Source: an uncultured Collinsella sp.
GTDB taxonomy: Bacteria; Actinomycetota; Coriobacteriia; Coriobacteriales; Coriobacteriaceae
Assembly (NCBI GenBank): GCA_947002045.1
Contig: CAMQJB010000033.1
Span: forward strand, 1 to 23,180
DNA length: 23,180 bases
Reading direction: 5' to 3'
The position numbers and the translations under genes were made by a program. Each line of letters begins with the position of its first letter. The stretch's first letter is position 1. The notes beneath the pieces are model-generated. The model saw nothing but the letters and a program-made list of their open reading frames with translations, ran no database searches and had not been told where the DNA came from. This document shows, one piece after another, positions 9,895 to 18,726 of this stretch.

Positions 9895-10563
9895 ATGAAG
9901 CCGTCTCATTCCACCGGTCGCAACGTCATCGCCATTCTCGCCATGCCCATCGTGATGCTCTTCCTTATCGTCATCACGCCCTTTTCTTTTGGTATCGCCT
10001 CGCCCTTCGATCTTTGCGGGATGATCGACGCCGGTTCGCGCGCCACCTCGCTCTCCTTTGTCTGCCGTGGCGTGTTCTACGAATATGCAATTCCCACCGG
10101 AAGTTGGCAGTCCAAGTTACCGTTGCTCGGCAAGGTCGACGGATGCTCCCCCTATTTCTGCCTTGAACCTCAGGCGCTAAACTATCTAATCGACGACCAG
10201 CCCCTCGACTCCATCACCCTCGCCTACGACTACGCACCAAACACCGATGAGCGCCACATGAACCAAGTCCTCGACAAGATGCTTGGACAGTGCGGGCTCA
10301 CCGAGGAGGCCGGTCGAACCATCTATAGCAACCAGCAATTAAAGCGAACAGAACTCCGCCGTGTCGGAAAAATCAAAGGGCGAAACGGGGCTGCCTACTG
10401 GCAGGCCTGGGCGACACGCGACAAGAGCGAATTCGGGCACAGCACCTATACGGTCACCGTCTACACCAAAGATGGAATCAAGGACGATGTTGACGATTTC
10501 GCGTCATCCAAACTCGGCATCCCCAAAACAACCAAACCCGCCAGCCCGGATGAAATCCTGTAG
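9895..10563 (+). CDS. Membrane-anchored protein of unknown function
   Basis: A 222-residue protein with a basic N-terminus, one strong hydrophobic segment (~10-33, IAILAMPIVMLFLIVI) and a hydrophilic domain with five cysteines (DLCG, FVCRG, DGCSP, YFCLE, GQCGL). This suggests a signal anchor and an extracytoplasmic domain. I see no lipobox or known domain. GAGGAG lies 5 bases before ATG 9895, which decides this start over an in-frame TTG at 9877. It is divergent from the preceding unknown gene and flanked by two REP-like palindromes. Size, topology and Cys content resemble its neighbour, but I see no clear sequence similarity. The tail (TTKPASPDEIL) is probably disordered. Confidence 0.7.
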   Translation: MKPSHSTGRNVIAILAMPIVMLFLIVITPFSFGIASPFDLCGMIDAGSRATSLSFVCRGVFYEYAIPTGSWQSKLPLLGKVDGCSPYFCLEPQALNYLIDDQPLDSITLAYDYAPNTDERHMNQVLDKMLGQCGLTEEAGRTIYSNQQLKRTELRRVGKIKGRNGAAYWQAWATRDKSEFGHSTYTVTVYTKDGIKDDVDDFASSKLGIPKTTKPASPDEIL

Positions 10564-10617
10564 GGACGCTCATTAGAATGTCGTTCAACGAGCACGGCAA
10601 CATCGAGCTCGCCCCCC

Positions 10618-10652
10618 ACCACCACAAAGGGGACAGGAGCCTTTGTGGTGAT
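10618..10652. repeat. REP-like palindrome (ACCACCACAAAGG type), copy C
   Basis: ACCACCACAAAGG (10618-10630) pairs with CCTTTGTGGTGAT (10640-10652) with one mismatch. The loop is GGACAGGAG, opposite in polarity to the copy at 9750. It lies 55 bp past the stop of the preceding gene. Confidence 0.85.
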
Positions 10653-10673
10653 CTTCGGCCCCGGCGTTCACCA

Positions 10674-10853
10674 TCTCAATCCATAACATCTAGCGGCCGT
10701 TTTTGGGTCCAGATGTTACGGATCGAGATGAATTGTTCAGCGGTGCCCGTTTATCTGGATCTGTAACAACTACTCGGCAAATAAGGGTCTACCTGTTACA
10801 GAACGAGACAAACCGCGGACCACCACAAAGACGCCTGTCCCCTTTGTGGTGGT
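10674..10853 (+). repeat. Tandem hairpin array, copy 2 (two units plus terminal palindrome)
   Basis: Hairpins start at 10674 (10674-10691/10711-10728) and 10754 (10754-10768/10794-10808), exactly 80 bp apart as in the first copy. The terminal ACCACCACAAAG palindrome (10819-10830/10842-10853) starts 65 bp after the last unit. The inter-hairpin linker also matches (CAGCGGYGCCCGTTT). The loop of the terminal palindrome (CGCCTGTCCC) is in the reverse polarity of copy 1. The array covers most of the gap 10564-10949. Confidence 0.85.
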
Positions 10854-10949
10854 TTTCGACAAAAAGAAACCACCCCAATAAAAAGAGGCGGCATCAAGCA
10901 AGCCTATTTATTAGCGTCCCTCAAGACCCAACGAGAACGCAGAAATGTA

Positions 10950-11023
10950 GCCCGGGGCTTACCCTTTCCCGAACGCGACCCTCGCGAAGCGCGTGAGCGG
11001 GCGGGAAAGGGTAAGCCCCGGGC
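10950..11023. terminator. Long GC hairpin after the aconitase-family gene
   Basis: A perfect 22-bp stem (10950-10971 with 11002-11023) encloses a 30-base loop that contains a smaller ACGCG/CGCGT stem. It begins 15 bp past the hydratase stop. The T run after it is weak, so it may act as an mRNA 3' stabiliser or a poor terminator. Confidence 0.6.
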
Positions 11024-11038
11024 GGACAATTAAGTGCG

Positions 11039-13339
11039 TTACTCGGCAGCGGCCTTGAACTTGTTGTAGTTGATCAGGCAGCCGGCCTTGACGATGGCAC
11101 GCTCCTCTGCCGTCATATCGGCAATGTAGAGCTCAATCTGCTCGACCGCACCATCGGCGCGCACCACGTAGGCAGCGATGTCCTTTAGGTCGCCGTCGAG
11201 CGCGGCGCGGATACCCGGCACAAAGACGTAGTCGCCCACCTCAAAGTTGGGCTCGGCCTCCATCTGGAAGGGCACCATGCCCCAGTTCATCACGTTGGAG
11301 CGATAGCGCTTGGTGGCGTACTCGTGGACGATGTTGGCCAGGCCGCCAATCACGCGCTGGCAGCTCGCGGCCTGCTCGCGGGCAGAGCCGTCGCCCGGCT
11401 TCTTGGCATAGAGCATGGAGCCGTACTCGGTCGTTTTGGCATCGGCCGCGACACCCGCGCCGGCCAGTTCTTCAAACACACCAGCAAGCTCGGCATCGAG
11501 CGCCGCCAGGTCGCCCGCGGCCTCACCGGCAACGCGACGCTTCTCCACGGCATCGACTTCCTTGGAACGACCGACGTAGGCCGGATCGCGGCGGCTGAGC
11601 GTAAACTCGGCCAGACCCAGCGGGTTGGAGCGGAAGGAGCTCGTCTCGCCCGAGGGGATGAGCTCGTCGGTCGTGGTAACCGGGTCCATGATCTTGGAGC
11701 ACACCTTGAGCAGGATATCGTCGCCGAGCGGTTCCATCGCGGGCCACGGCTTGATGTTGGGGCCTTCGACCAACTCGTCAGCAGGCTCCGCCTTGCCAAA
11801 GCCCCAGTACACGCGCTTTTTGTACGGGGCGTCGTCAAAGGTGTACTCGCAGGCCTCGTCCCAAGTCTCCTCGGGCAGGTCGGTTGCCGGCGTCAGGACG
11901 CCACCGTTGGCAGCCGTCGCCGCAATGGAGCGGGCGTCCATCAGGGCTACGGCACTCAGCTGGCCATTACCCGGCTTGGAACCCTCGCGGTTGGGGAAAT
12001 TGCGCGTGGTGTGGCGGATCGAAAGGCCGTTGTTGGCAGGCGTGTCGCCGGCGCCGAAGCACGGGCCGCAGAATGCCGTGCGCACAATCGCGCCGGCCTC
12101 CATAAGGTCGTAAATATAGCCGCGGCGCGTAAGCTCGAGTGCCACGGGCTGGCTCGTAGGATAGACCGACAGCGAGAACTCGCCGCAGCCGGTGTTGGCG
12201 CCCTTGAGCACGCGGGCAGCCTGGACCACGGAATCGTAGTTACCGCCCGAGCAGCCGGCGATAACGCCCTGCTGCACGTGCAGCTTGCCGTCGACGATCT
12301 TGTCGAGCAGGCTAAAGTGCGTCTTGCCCTCGCCGATCTTGGCAGCCTCGAGCTCCACCTCATGCAGGATGTCCTCGAGGTTCTCGTTGAGCTCGTCGAT
12401 CTCGAAGCCGTTGGAAGGATGGAACGGCAGCGCGATCATGGGCTTGATGCTCGACAGGTCGACCTCGACGCAGCCGTCATAGTAGGCGACATCGGCGGGC
12501 TTGAGCTCGCGGTAGTCGTCGCCGCGGCCGTGCATGGTCAAAAACGCGTGTGTGTCCTCGTCGGTGGCCCAGATGCTCGACAGACAGGTGGTCTCGGTGG
12601 TCATGACATCGACGCCGTTGCGGTAGTCGGTCGTCATGCTCGCGATGCCGGGGCCCACAAACTCCATGACCTTGTTCTTGACGTAGCCCTTGGCAAAGAC
12701 GGCGCGGATGATGGCGAGCGCCACATCGTGCGGGCCGACGCCAGGGCGTGGGGCGCCCGTGAGGTAGATGGCGACGACGCCGGGATAGGCAACGTCGTAG
12801 GTGTCGCGCAGCAGCTGTTTGGCCAACTCGCCGCCGCCCTCGCCCACGGCCATGGTGCCCAGGGCGCCGTAGCGGGTGTGCGAGTCGGAACCCAAGATCA
12901 TCTTGCCGCAACCGGCGAAGTTCTCACGCATAAAGGAGTGGATGACGGCGATGTGCGGCGGGACGAAGATGCCGCCGTACTTCTTGGCCGCGGAAAGGCC
13001 AAAGACGTGGTCGTCCTCGTTGATGGTGCCGCCCACGGCGCACAGCGAGTTATGGCAGTTGGTGAGCACGTAAGGCAGCGGGAACTGCTCCATGCCCGAG
13101 GCGCGCGCCGTCTGGATGATGCCGACAAAGGTGATGTCATGGCTCGCCATGGCATCGAAGCGAATCTTGAGCGCCTCGGGATCTCCGGACGTATTGTGTG
13201 CCTGGAGGATCGAATACGCGATGGTGCCGCGCTTGGCATCCTCGGGCGTCTGCGTAATACCGCGCTCGGCGGCCTCGGCCGCAGGCACAACCTCGCTGCC
13301 GCCGCGCAGGTAGATGCCGTCCTCGTACAGCTTGACCAT
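11039..13339 (-). CDS. Aconitase-superfamily hydratase, YbhJ-like
   Basis: A 766-residue protein of the aconitase/isopropylmalate isomerase superfamily. The catalytic domain has SDSHTRYGALGTMAVGEGGG near 149. The three cluster cysteines are present: one in AGCSGG near 361, then two in FCGPCFG about 61 residues later. The spacing C-x60-C-x2-C suits a [4Fe-4S] aconitase. Further on is NFPNREG, and the C-terminal swivel domain has RYRSNVMNWGMVPF. Length and style recall E. coli YbhJ, a hydratase of unknown substrate, so a plain TCA role should not be assumed. I chose ATG 13339 (GGGAG upstream). An in-frame GTG at 13441 would add 34 residues. It lies on the same strand after hspR but is separated by 274 bp and a long hairpin, so it is probably its own unit. 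Confidence 0.85.
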   Translation of the reverse strand: MVKLYEDGIYLRGGSEVVPAAEAAERGITQTPEDAKRGTIAYSILQAHNTSGDPEALKIRFDAMASHDITFVGIIQTARASGMEQFPLPYVLTNCHNSLCAVGGTINEDDHVFGLSAAKKYGGIFVPPHIAVIHSFMRENFAGCGKMILGSDSHTRYGALGTMAVGEGGGELAKQLLRDTYDVAYPGVVAIYLTGAPRPGVGPHDVALAIIRAVFAKGYVKNKVMEFVGPGIASMTTDYRNGVDVMTTETTCLSSIWATDEDTHAFLTMHGRGDDYRELKPADVAYYDGCVEVDLSSIKPMIALPFHPSNGFEIDELNENLEDILHEVELEAAKIGEGKTHFSLLDKIVDGKLHVQQGVIAGCSGGNYDSVVQAARVLKGANTGCGEFSLSVYPTSQPVALELTRRGYIYDLMEAGAIVRTAFCGPCFGAGDTPANNGLSIRHTTRNFPNREGSKPGNGQLSAVALMDARSIAATAANGGVLTPATDLPEETWDEACEYTFDDAPYKKRVYWGFGKAEPADELVEGPNIKPWPAMEPLGDDILLKVCSKIMDPVTTTDELIPSGETSSFRSNPLGLAEFTLSRRDPAYVGRSKEVDAVEKRRVAGEAAGDLAALDAELAGVFEELAGAGVAADAKTTEYGSMLYAKKPGDGSAREQAASCQRVIGGLANIVHEYATKRYRSNVMNWGMVPFQMEAEPNFEVGDYVFVPGIRAALDGDLKDIAAYVVRADGAVEQIELYIADMTAEERAIVKAGCLINYNKFKAAAE

Positions 13340-13354
13340 ACTGTCTCCCACTCT

Positions 13355-13371
13355 GCCCAAAAGATTTGGGC
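13355..13371. promoter_or_regulatory. Short palindrome in the hydratase leader
   Basis: GCCCAAA (13355-13361), AGA, TTTGGGC (13365-13371): a perfect 7-bp inverted repeat with a 3-base centre, 16 bp upstream of the chosen ATG. It could be an operator or a small leader hairpin that affects initiation. No regulator is implied by the context. Confidence 0.35.
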
Positions 13372-13487
13372 GCATAGCATACATTCGTTCAATATCGTGC
13401 CATAGAACGGTTGCAAGTGGGTTGCGAATCTGCGCGTTCACTTTATCTCGGTAAAGTACAGGACGAGTCCGGTGTGAGCAGGCAAAA

Positions 13488-13574
13488 ATGATCCCTTGGG
13501 GACGGAGGAAAACGGATCATTGGGTCAGGCCGACCCCCTCAGTGATCCGTTTTCCTCCGTCCCCAAGGGATCAT
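13488..13574. repeat. Perfect 32-bp inverted repeat (REP/MITE-like)
   Basis: Bases 13488-13519 pair without mismatch with 13543-13574. The 23-base loop contains its own small stem, GGGTC/GACCC. The arm holds CCTTGGGGACGGAGG. It lies between hspR and the hydratase gene, 39 bp past the hspR stop, with no T run on either side. It probably ends or stabilises hspR mRNA incidentally, but its length and perfection suggest a mobile palindrome. Confidence 0.85.
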
Positions 13575-13613
13575 GAAGTTGAATGCCAGATTGCCCGAAT
13601 GCATCCCGCGTAA

Positions 13614-14030
13614 CTACAAATCGGTTCCCGCACCCAGCAGCTTGCGCATGACCTGTTCGGGGTTGACTGAGCCGTCGCGCGGGGCCAGGGCGGTGATCTT
13701 CTTTTGCATCTTGTACTCGTGCAGCTCGTCCTCGAGCTGGCGCACGCGGGCGCGGAGCTTCTCGTTCTCGCGATCGCGCTCCTCGGCACGCTCCTTCATA
13801 TCGAGGATGCGCACCACGCCGGCGAGGTTGATGCCCTCGTCGGTCAGTTGGTTGATGAGCTCCAGGCGCTCGATATCGGCACGCGAATACAGGCGCGTGT
13901 TGCCGCCCGAGCGCTGGGGGTTCACCAGGCCCTTGGACTCGTAGACGCGCAGAGTCTGCGGATGCATGCCGGTCAGCTCGGCCGCCACGCTGATCATGTA
14001 CAGCGGTTTGTTCCTATTGTCCTCGGCCAT
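13614..14030 (-). CDS. hspR: MerR-family heat-shock repressor HspR
   Basis: A 138-residue protein. The N-terminal MerR winged helix (~12-80) reads MISVAAELTGMHPQTLRVYE, then GLVNPQRSGGNTRLYS, DIERLELINQL and EGINLAGV, all typical of HspR. A coiled coil (~78-110, heptad-like ERDRENEKLRARVRQLEDEL) mediates dimerisation. It is last in the dnaK-grpE-dnaJ-hspR cluster, the classic actinobacterial arrangement. In Streptomyces, HspR represses dnaK and clpB with DnaK as co-repressor. The likely target here is the 27-bp palindrome upstream of dnaK and clpB. It is separated from dnaJ by 72 bp containing a small GC hairpin (14071-14086). Starts at ATG 14030 with a modest AGG ribosome-binding site. Confidence 0.93.
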   Translation of the reverse strand: MAEDNRNKPLYMISVAAELTGMHPQTLRVYESKGLVNPQRSGGNTRLYSRADIERLELINQLTDEGINLAGVVRILDMKERAEERDRENEKLRARVRQLEDELHEYKMQKKITALAPRDGSVNPEQVMRKLLGAGTDL

Positions 14031-14102
14031 GCTACCTGACCCCTTTCCGTCTCGTTATCGTCCATCATAAGCCCGCGGGCGCGGGCGTGCGCCACGACCG
14101 CC

Positions 14103-15068
14103 CTAGAACGTCGCCTTGTAACGGTTGACCTTCTCGCGATAATCGCGCGTGTCGGCCTCGCGCAGCTTGGTCATGGCATCGCGCTCATCGTCGGACAGGT
14201 TCGTAGGAACCTGCACCTTGATCTCGACGAGCAGCGCACCCGTGCGGCCGCGATGCTTTACGTCGGGCGCACCCATCTCCTTAAAGCGGAACTTCTTGCC
14301 CGTCTGGGTGCCAGCGGGCACCTTCAGACGAACCGTCGCGCCACCGGGCGTGGGCACGTCCACCGTGCAGCCGAGCGCCGCCTCGTAGACCGAGACCGGT
14401 ACCTCCATGGTCACATCGGCGCCTTTGCGCTTAAACAGCGGATGCTCCTCCACGTGCGTGGTCACGACCAGGTCGCCGCGCTCGCCTCCGGCAACGCCGT
14501 ACTCGCCACGGCGCTTGTAACGCAATTTGCCGCCGTCGACCGCACCCGCGGGCACCGAGACCGTGATGGTCTGCTGCTCGCCCGTCGAGGGAATGCGGTA
14601 GGTAACCTTGTGCGTCACGCCGCGAAACGCGTCCTCGGCCGTTACGTCGACAGTCAGCGACAGGTCGCCGCCCTTGCGCGCGCGGTTGCGGCCCGCGCCC
14701 GCACCGGCAGCACCCGCGGCACCGGCAAAGCCCGAGCCCCAGTCGCTGCCCCAGGCGCCGTTGCCGCTGAAGATGCTGTCGAAGATGTCGCCCCAGCCGC
14801 TCGCGCCCGCGCCGGCACCGTAGCCGCCGCCATACGCGCCGCCCGCGCCCGGCATGCCGCCAAACATGAGCATCTGGTCGTACTCTTTGCGCTTCTTCTC
14901 GTCCGAAAGCGTCTCGTAGGCCTCGCTGATCTCCTTAAACTTGGCCTCGTCGCCGCCGGCATCGGGGTGATATTTTTGCGCGAGCTTGCGAAACGCGCTC
15001 TTGATCTCTTTGTCGGAGGCGCTCTTGGATACGCCCAGGATGTCATAGAAGGTTTTGCCTGCAGCCAT
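14103..15068 (-). CDS. dnaJ: DnaJ/CbpA-type J-domain co-chaperone without zinc finger
   Basis: A 321-residue class B J protein. The J domain (~5-70) carries the HPD motif at 34-36 that stimulates DnaK ATP hydrolysis. A Gly/Ala-rich linker (~70-135) follows, then the two beta-barrel substrate-binding domains (~135-310). The CxxCxGxG zinc repeats of class A DnaJ are absent. So it may be called cbpA, or it may be one of two DnaJ paralogues in the genome. AGGAGAGGAG precedes ATG 15068. The 108-bp gap after grpE contains a strong hairpin and a leader hairpin, so dnaJ may be expressed partly independently of dnaK-grpE. Confidence 0.93.
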   Translation of the reverse strand: MAAGKTFYDILGVSKSASDKEIKSAFRKLAQKYHPDAGGDEAKFKEISEAYETLSDEKKRKEYDQMLMFGGMPGAGGAYGGGYGAGAGASGWGDIFDSIFSGNGAWGSDWGSGFAGAAGAAGAGAGRNRARKGGDLSLTVDVTAEDAFRGVTHKVTYRIPSTGEQQTITVSVPAGAVDGGKLRYKRRGEYGVAGGERGDLVVTTHVEEHPLFKRKGADVTMEVPVSVYEAALGCTVDVPTPGGATVRLKVPAGTQTGKKFRFKEMGAPDVKHRGRTGALLVEIKVQVPTNLSDDERDAMTKLREADTRDYREKVNRYKATF

Positions 15069-15090
15069 CGTAGCTCCTCTCCTGTTATAT

Positions 15091-15112
15091 CCGCCGCCCC
15101 TGCGGACGGCGG
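15091..15112 (-). promoter_or_regulatory. GC-rich leader hairpin of dnaJ
   Basis: CCGCCG (15091-15096) pairs with CGGCGG (15107-15112). It ends 22 bases before the dnaJ start codon, the same position relative to the start as the clpB leader hairpin. Confidence 0.45.
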
Positions 15113-15141
15113 CTCATGCTGTCATATGGCACTTGGCCAGA

Positions 15142-15171
15142 AAGGGCCCCGGGTGTTGCCCCGGGGCCCTT
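15142..15171 (-). terminator. Hairpin between grpE and dnaJ, terminator or attenuator
   Basis: A 12-bp perfect GC stem (15142-15153 with 15160-15171) with a 6-base loop begins 5 bp past the grpE stop. The following leftward sequence is only TCTGG-like, so termination is probably partial. It would lower dnaJ and hspR transcription relative to dnaK-grpE. Confidence 0.6.
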
Positions 15172-15176
15172 CTCAA

Positions 15177-16019
15177 TTACTCCTCGGTGCCCTCGGCCGT
15201 ATCGGCCGTGGCATCCTCGGGCGCCGCTTCGGGCTCCGGTGCGGGGCGCTTCTCGCCACCGTAGGTCACCGTCACCATCGCGGAGCGCAGGATGCGGTCC
15301 GCCATGCGGTAGCCCTTCTGGTACACGTCGTTGACGGTCTCGTCGTACTGCGATGCGTCCTCGACACGCCCCACGGCCTGGTGCTCGAGCGGATCGAACG
15401 CCTCGCCCTTGGGGTCGATGGGCTCAACGCCCTCGTGCGCAAACACATCGAGCAGCTTGGCATGCACTGCATCAACACCATCGACGAACTGCTTAAAATC
15501 GTCGGAAAGCTCCTGGCTACGGGCATGGTCGATTGCACGCTCGATATCGTCAACCACCGGCAGCAGCGCAGTGACGAGCTTCTCGGTCGCGCGCTCGCGC
15601 TCGGCGATGCGCTCGTTGGCGGTGCGGCGACGGAAGTTCTCCCAGTCGGCCTGCAGACGGGCAGTGCGCTCGGTGGCGTCCTTTGCCTTGTCCTCGGCGG
15701 CCTTCTGAGCCTCTGCCGCAGCATCGAGCTCACTGCGCACGTCGGCAAGCTCCTTTTGGGCCTGCTCGAACTTGAGCTTAAAGTCGTTGTCGGCGGCTTC
15801 CTCACCGGCGCGGATAGCAGCTTCCACCATCTCGTCCTCGGTCATCGTCGCCTCCTTGTTGGAATCCTCTACCTGGTTCTCGGCAGCCGCGGCGGCCTCG
15901 GCCTCGTTGGCCTCGCTATCGTCGACGGCCTCTACGGGAATCTTCACGTCCTTCTCCTCAGAGTCAACGGGGGCGGCGCCAGCGGCAGCTGCCTCCGTGC
16001 GAGCTTTACGGGCGGACAT
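15177..16019 (-). CDS. grpE: Nucleotide exchange factor GrpE
   Basis: A 280-residue protein that releases ADP from DnaK. The N-terminal ~90 residues are acidic, Ala-rich and probably disordered, longer than in E. coli GrpE (197 residues). A long coiled coil (~78-125) leads into the conserved segment ADWENFRRRTANERIAERERA. The C-terminal beta domain has HQAVGRVEDASQYDETVNDVYQKGYRMADRILRSAMV, the GrpE signature. The tail is acidic. ATG 16019 lies 2 bp after the dnaK stop, so translation is probably coupled to dnaK. A hairpin follows the stop. Confidence 0.96.
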   Translation of the reverse strand: MSARKARTEAAAAGAAPVDSEEKDVKIPVEAVDDSEANEAEAAAAAENQVEDSNKEATMTEDEMVEAAIRAGEEAADNDFKLKFEQAQKELADVRSELDAAAEAQKAAEDKAKDATERTARLQADWENFRRRTANERIAERERATEKLVTALLPVVDDIERAIDHARSQELSDDFKQFVDGVDAVHAKLLDVFAHEGVEPIDPKGEAFDPLEHQAVGRVEDASQYDETVNDVYQKGYRMADRILRSAMVTVTYGGEKRPAPEPEAAPEDATADTAEGTEE

Positions 16020-16021
16020 GA

Positions 16022-17914
<1,893 letters not shown>

Positions 17915-17941
17915 TAGAAATTCCCTCTCTCTTTTGCGTTC

Positions 17942-17971
17942 GCGCCGCCTCGACGATCTGTCGCGCGGCGC
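17942..17971 (-). promoter_or_regulatory. GC-rich leader hairpin of dnaK
   Basis: GCGCCGC (17942-17948) pairs with GCGGCGC (17965-17971), with an inner CGAC/GTCG stem. It ends 27 bases before the dnaK start codon. Comparable hairpins stand before clpB and dnaJ. Confidence 0.5.
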
Positions 17972-18023
17972 TTCGGCTTGTCTTTCAGGATGTAGTGTAT
18001 CCCCTTATGGGCCGGAATATACA

Positions 18024-18050
18024 AAATCTAAGTCAATTCATATAAGATTT
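18024..18050 (-). promoter_or_regulatory. Shared heat-shock operator candidate, dnaK copy
   Basis: AAATCTAAGTC, five bases, ATATAAGATTT: the same 27-bp near-palindrome as upstream of clpB (23/27 identical), about 110 bp before dnaK. Reading leftward, a TTGACT hexamer lies inside it and a GTATATT-like stretch follows directly, so it probably overlaps the promoter, though I could not fix -35 and -10 boxes with standard spacing. There is no CIRCE element and no standard HAIR sequence here. Confidence 0.65.
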
Positions 18051-18334
18051 CTTATTGCTGAGAGTTTAGGTTCTTAAATGCGCAGGTAGATGCGCTGAAT
18101 GAGTTCTCGGCAAATCTATTGAGATCTATGTAGAGTTGACTGAGGTGCGAGCCTGAAACTGTGTCCCGTTTTGGACGTGGATTACGGGATGCCCTTTCCG
18201 CAAGCACGCTCAATCGCCCTATATTTCAAGTCACCTATAGCTAACATTTGCGCAGCTCAACGGCCTCACCTGCATGTTTTTTAGTAAGCCGCGGCATACT
18301 CGGCGAACGGTATGAAGATGCCGGTCAGAGGGTA
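18051..18334. other. Intergenic region between dnaK and ferredoxin, no gene seen
   Basis: The divergent dnaK and ferredoxin starts are 509 bp apart. Between the dnaK operator and the ferredoxin promoter I see no convincing coding region, RNA gene or long inverted repeat. An AAATCTA at 18112-18118 echoes the operator end but lacks its partner. Confidence 0.5.
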
Positions 18335-18362
18335 TTGCAAACGGTCGCTCCCGTGGTATGTT
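18335..18362 (+). promoter_or_regulatory. Probable sigma-70-type promoter of the ferredoxin gene
   Basis: TTGCAA (18335-18340), 16 bp, TATGTT (18357-18362); each hexamer matches the consensus at 4 of 6 positions. It lies about 60 bp upstream of the ferredoxin start codon. Confidence 0.4.
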
Positions 18363-18423
18363 TTTGCCCGAATCAAACCGGCGCGCATCGCCTGTAGCGT
18401 CGGTCAACAGAGAGGAAACTACC

Positions 18424-18609
18424 ATGGCTCATCCCGTAATTGATGCCGACGAGTGCATCGCTTGTGGCGTTTGCGTCGACTCCTGCCCCGCTGGCGTTCT
18501 GGAGCTCCAGGACGTCGCTACCGTCGCTGACGAGGATTCCTGCGTCGCCTGTGGCGCTTGCCAGGACGCTTGCCCCGCCGGCGCGATCACCGAGATCGTC
18601 GAGGAGTAA
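18424..18609 (+). CDS. 2[4Fe-4S] ferredoxin, clostridial type
   Basis: A 61-residue ferredoxin with two CxxCxxCxxxCP motifs: Cys 11, 14, 17, 21 and Cys 40, 43, 46, 50. Each probably supplies three ligands to one cluster and one to the other, as in clostridial ferredoxins. It is a small, acidic, soluble low-potential electron carrier for anaerobic metabolism, for example pyruvate:ferredoxin oxidoreductase. The start is ATG 18424, with GAGAGGA upstream; longer in-frame reading to 18358 would enter the promoter. Its own promoter and a strong terminator make it a single-gene unit. There is no obvious link to either neighbouring operon. Confidence 0.95.
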   Translation: MAHPVIDADECIACGVCVDSCPAGVLELQDVATVADEDSCVACGACQDACPAGAITEIVEE

Positions 18610-18656
18610 CAACTCCCCCACTTGCACACTCACAAGTACACCGTGCACAAAAAAAG

Positions 18657-18691
18657 GAGGCCTCCGCATCGCCGCGGAGGCCTCTTTTTTT
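18657..18691 (+). terminator. Rho-independent terminator of the ferredoxin gene
   Basis: An 11-bp perfect stem (18657-18667 with 18674-18684), a 6-base loop and a seven-T run (18685-18691). An A run upstream of the stem means it could also terminate leftward transcription from niaR. Confidence 0.92.
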
Positions 18692-18726
18692 CGTGCGGAT
18701 AACCAATTTGGCACCGTCGCAGGTTG

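Noticed and set aside
11324..13405. A 693-codon open frame opposite the aconitase-family gene
   Set aside because: Antisense shadow; the minus-strand protein has the conserved active-site motifs.
17915..18050. CIRCE or classical HAIR element upstream of dnaK
   Set aside because: Neither TTAGCACTC-N9-GAGTGCTAA nor CTTGAGT-N7-ACTCAAG is present; only the AAATCTAAGTC-type palindrome is seen.
18231..18425. A 64-codon minus-strand frame between dnaK and ferredoxin
   Set aside because: It overlaps the ferredoxin promoter and leader and has no ribosome-binding site or recognisable content.
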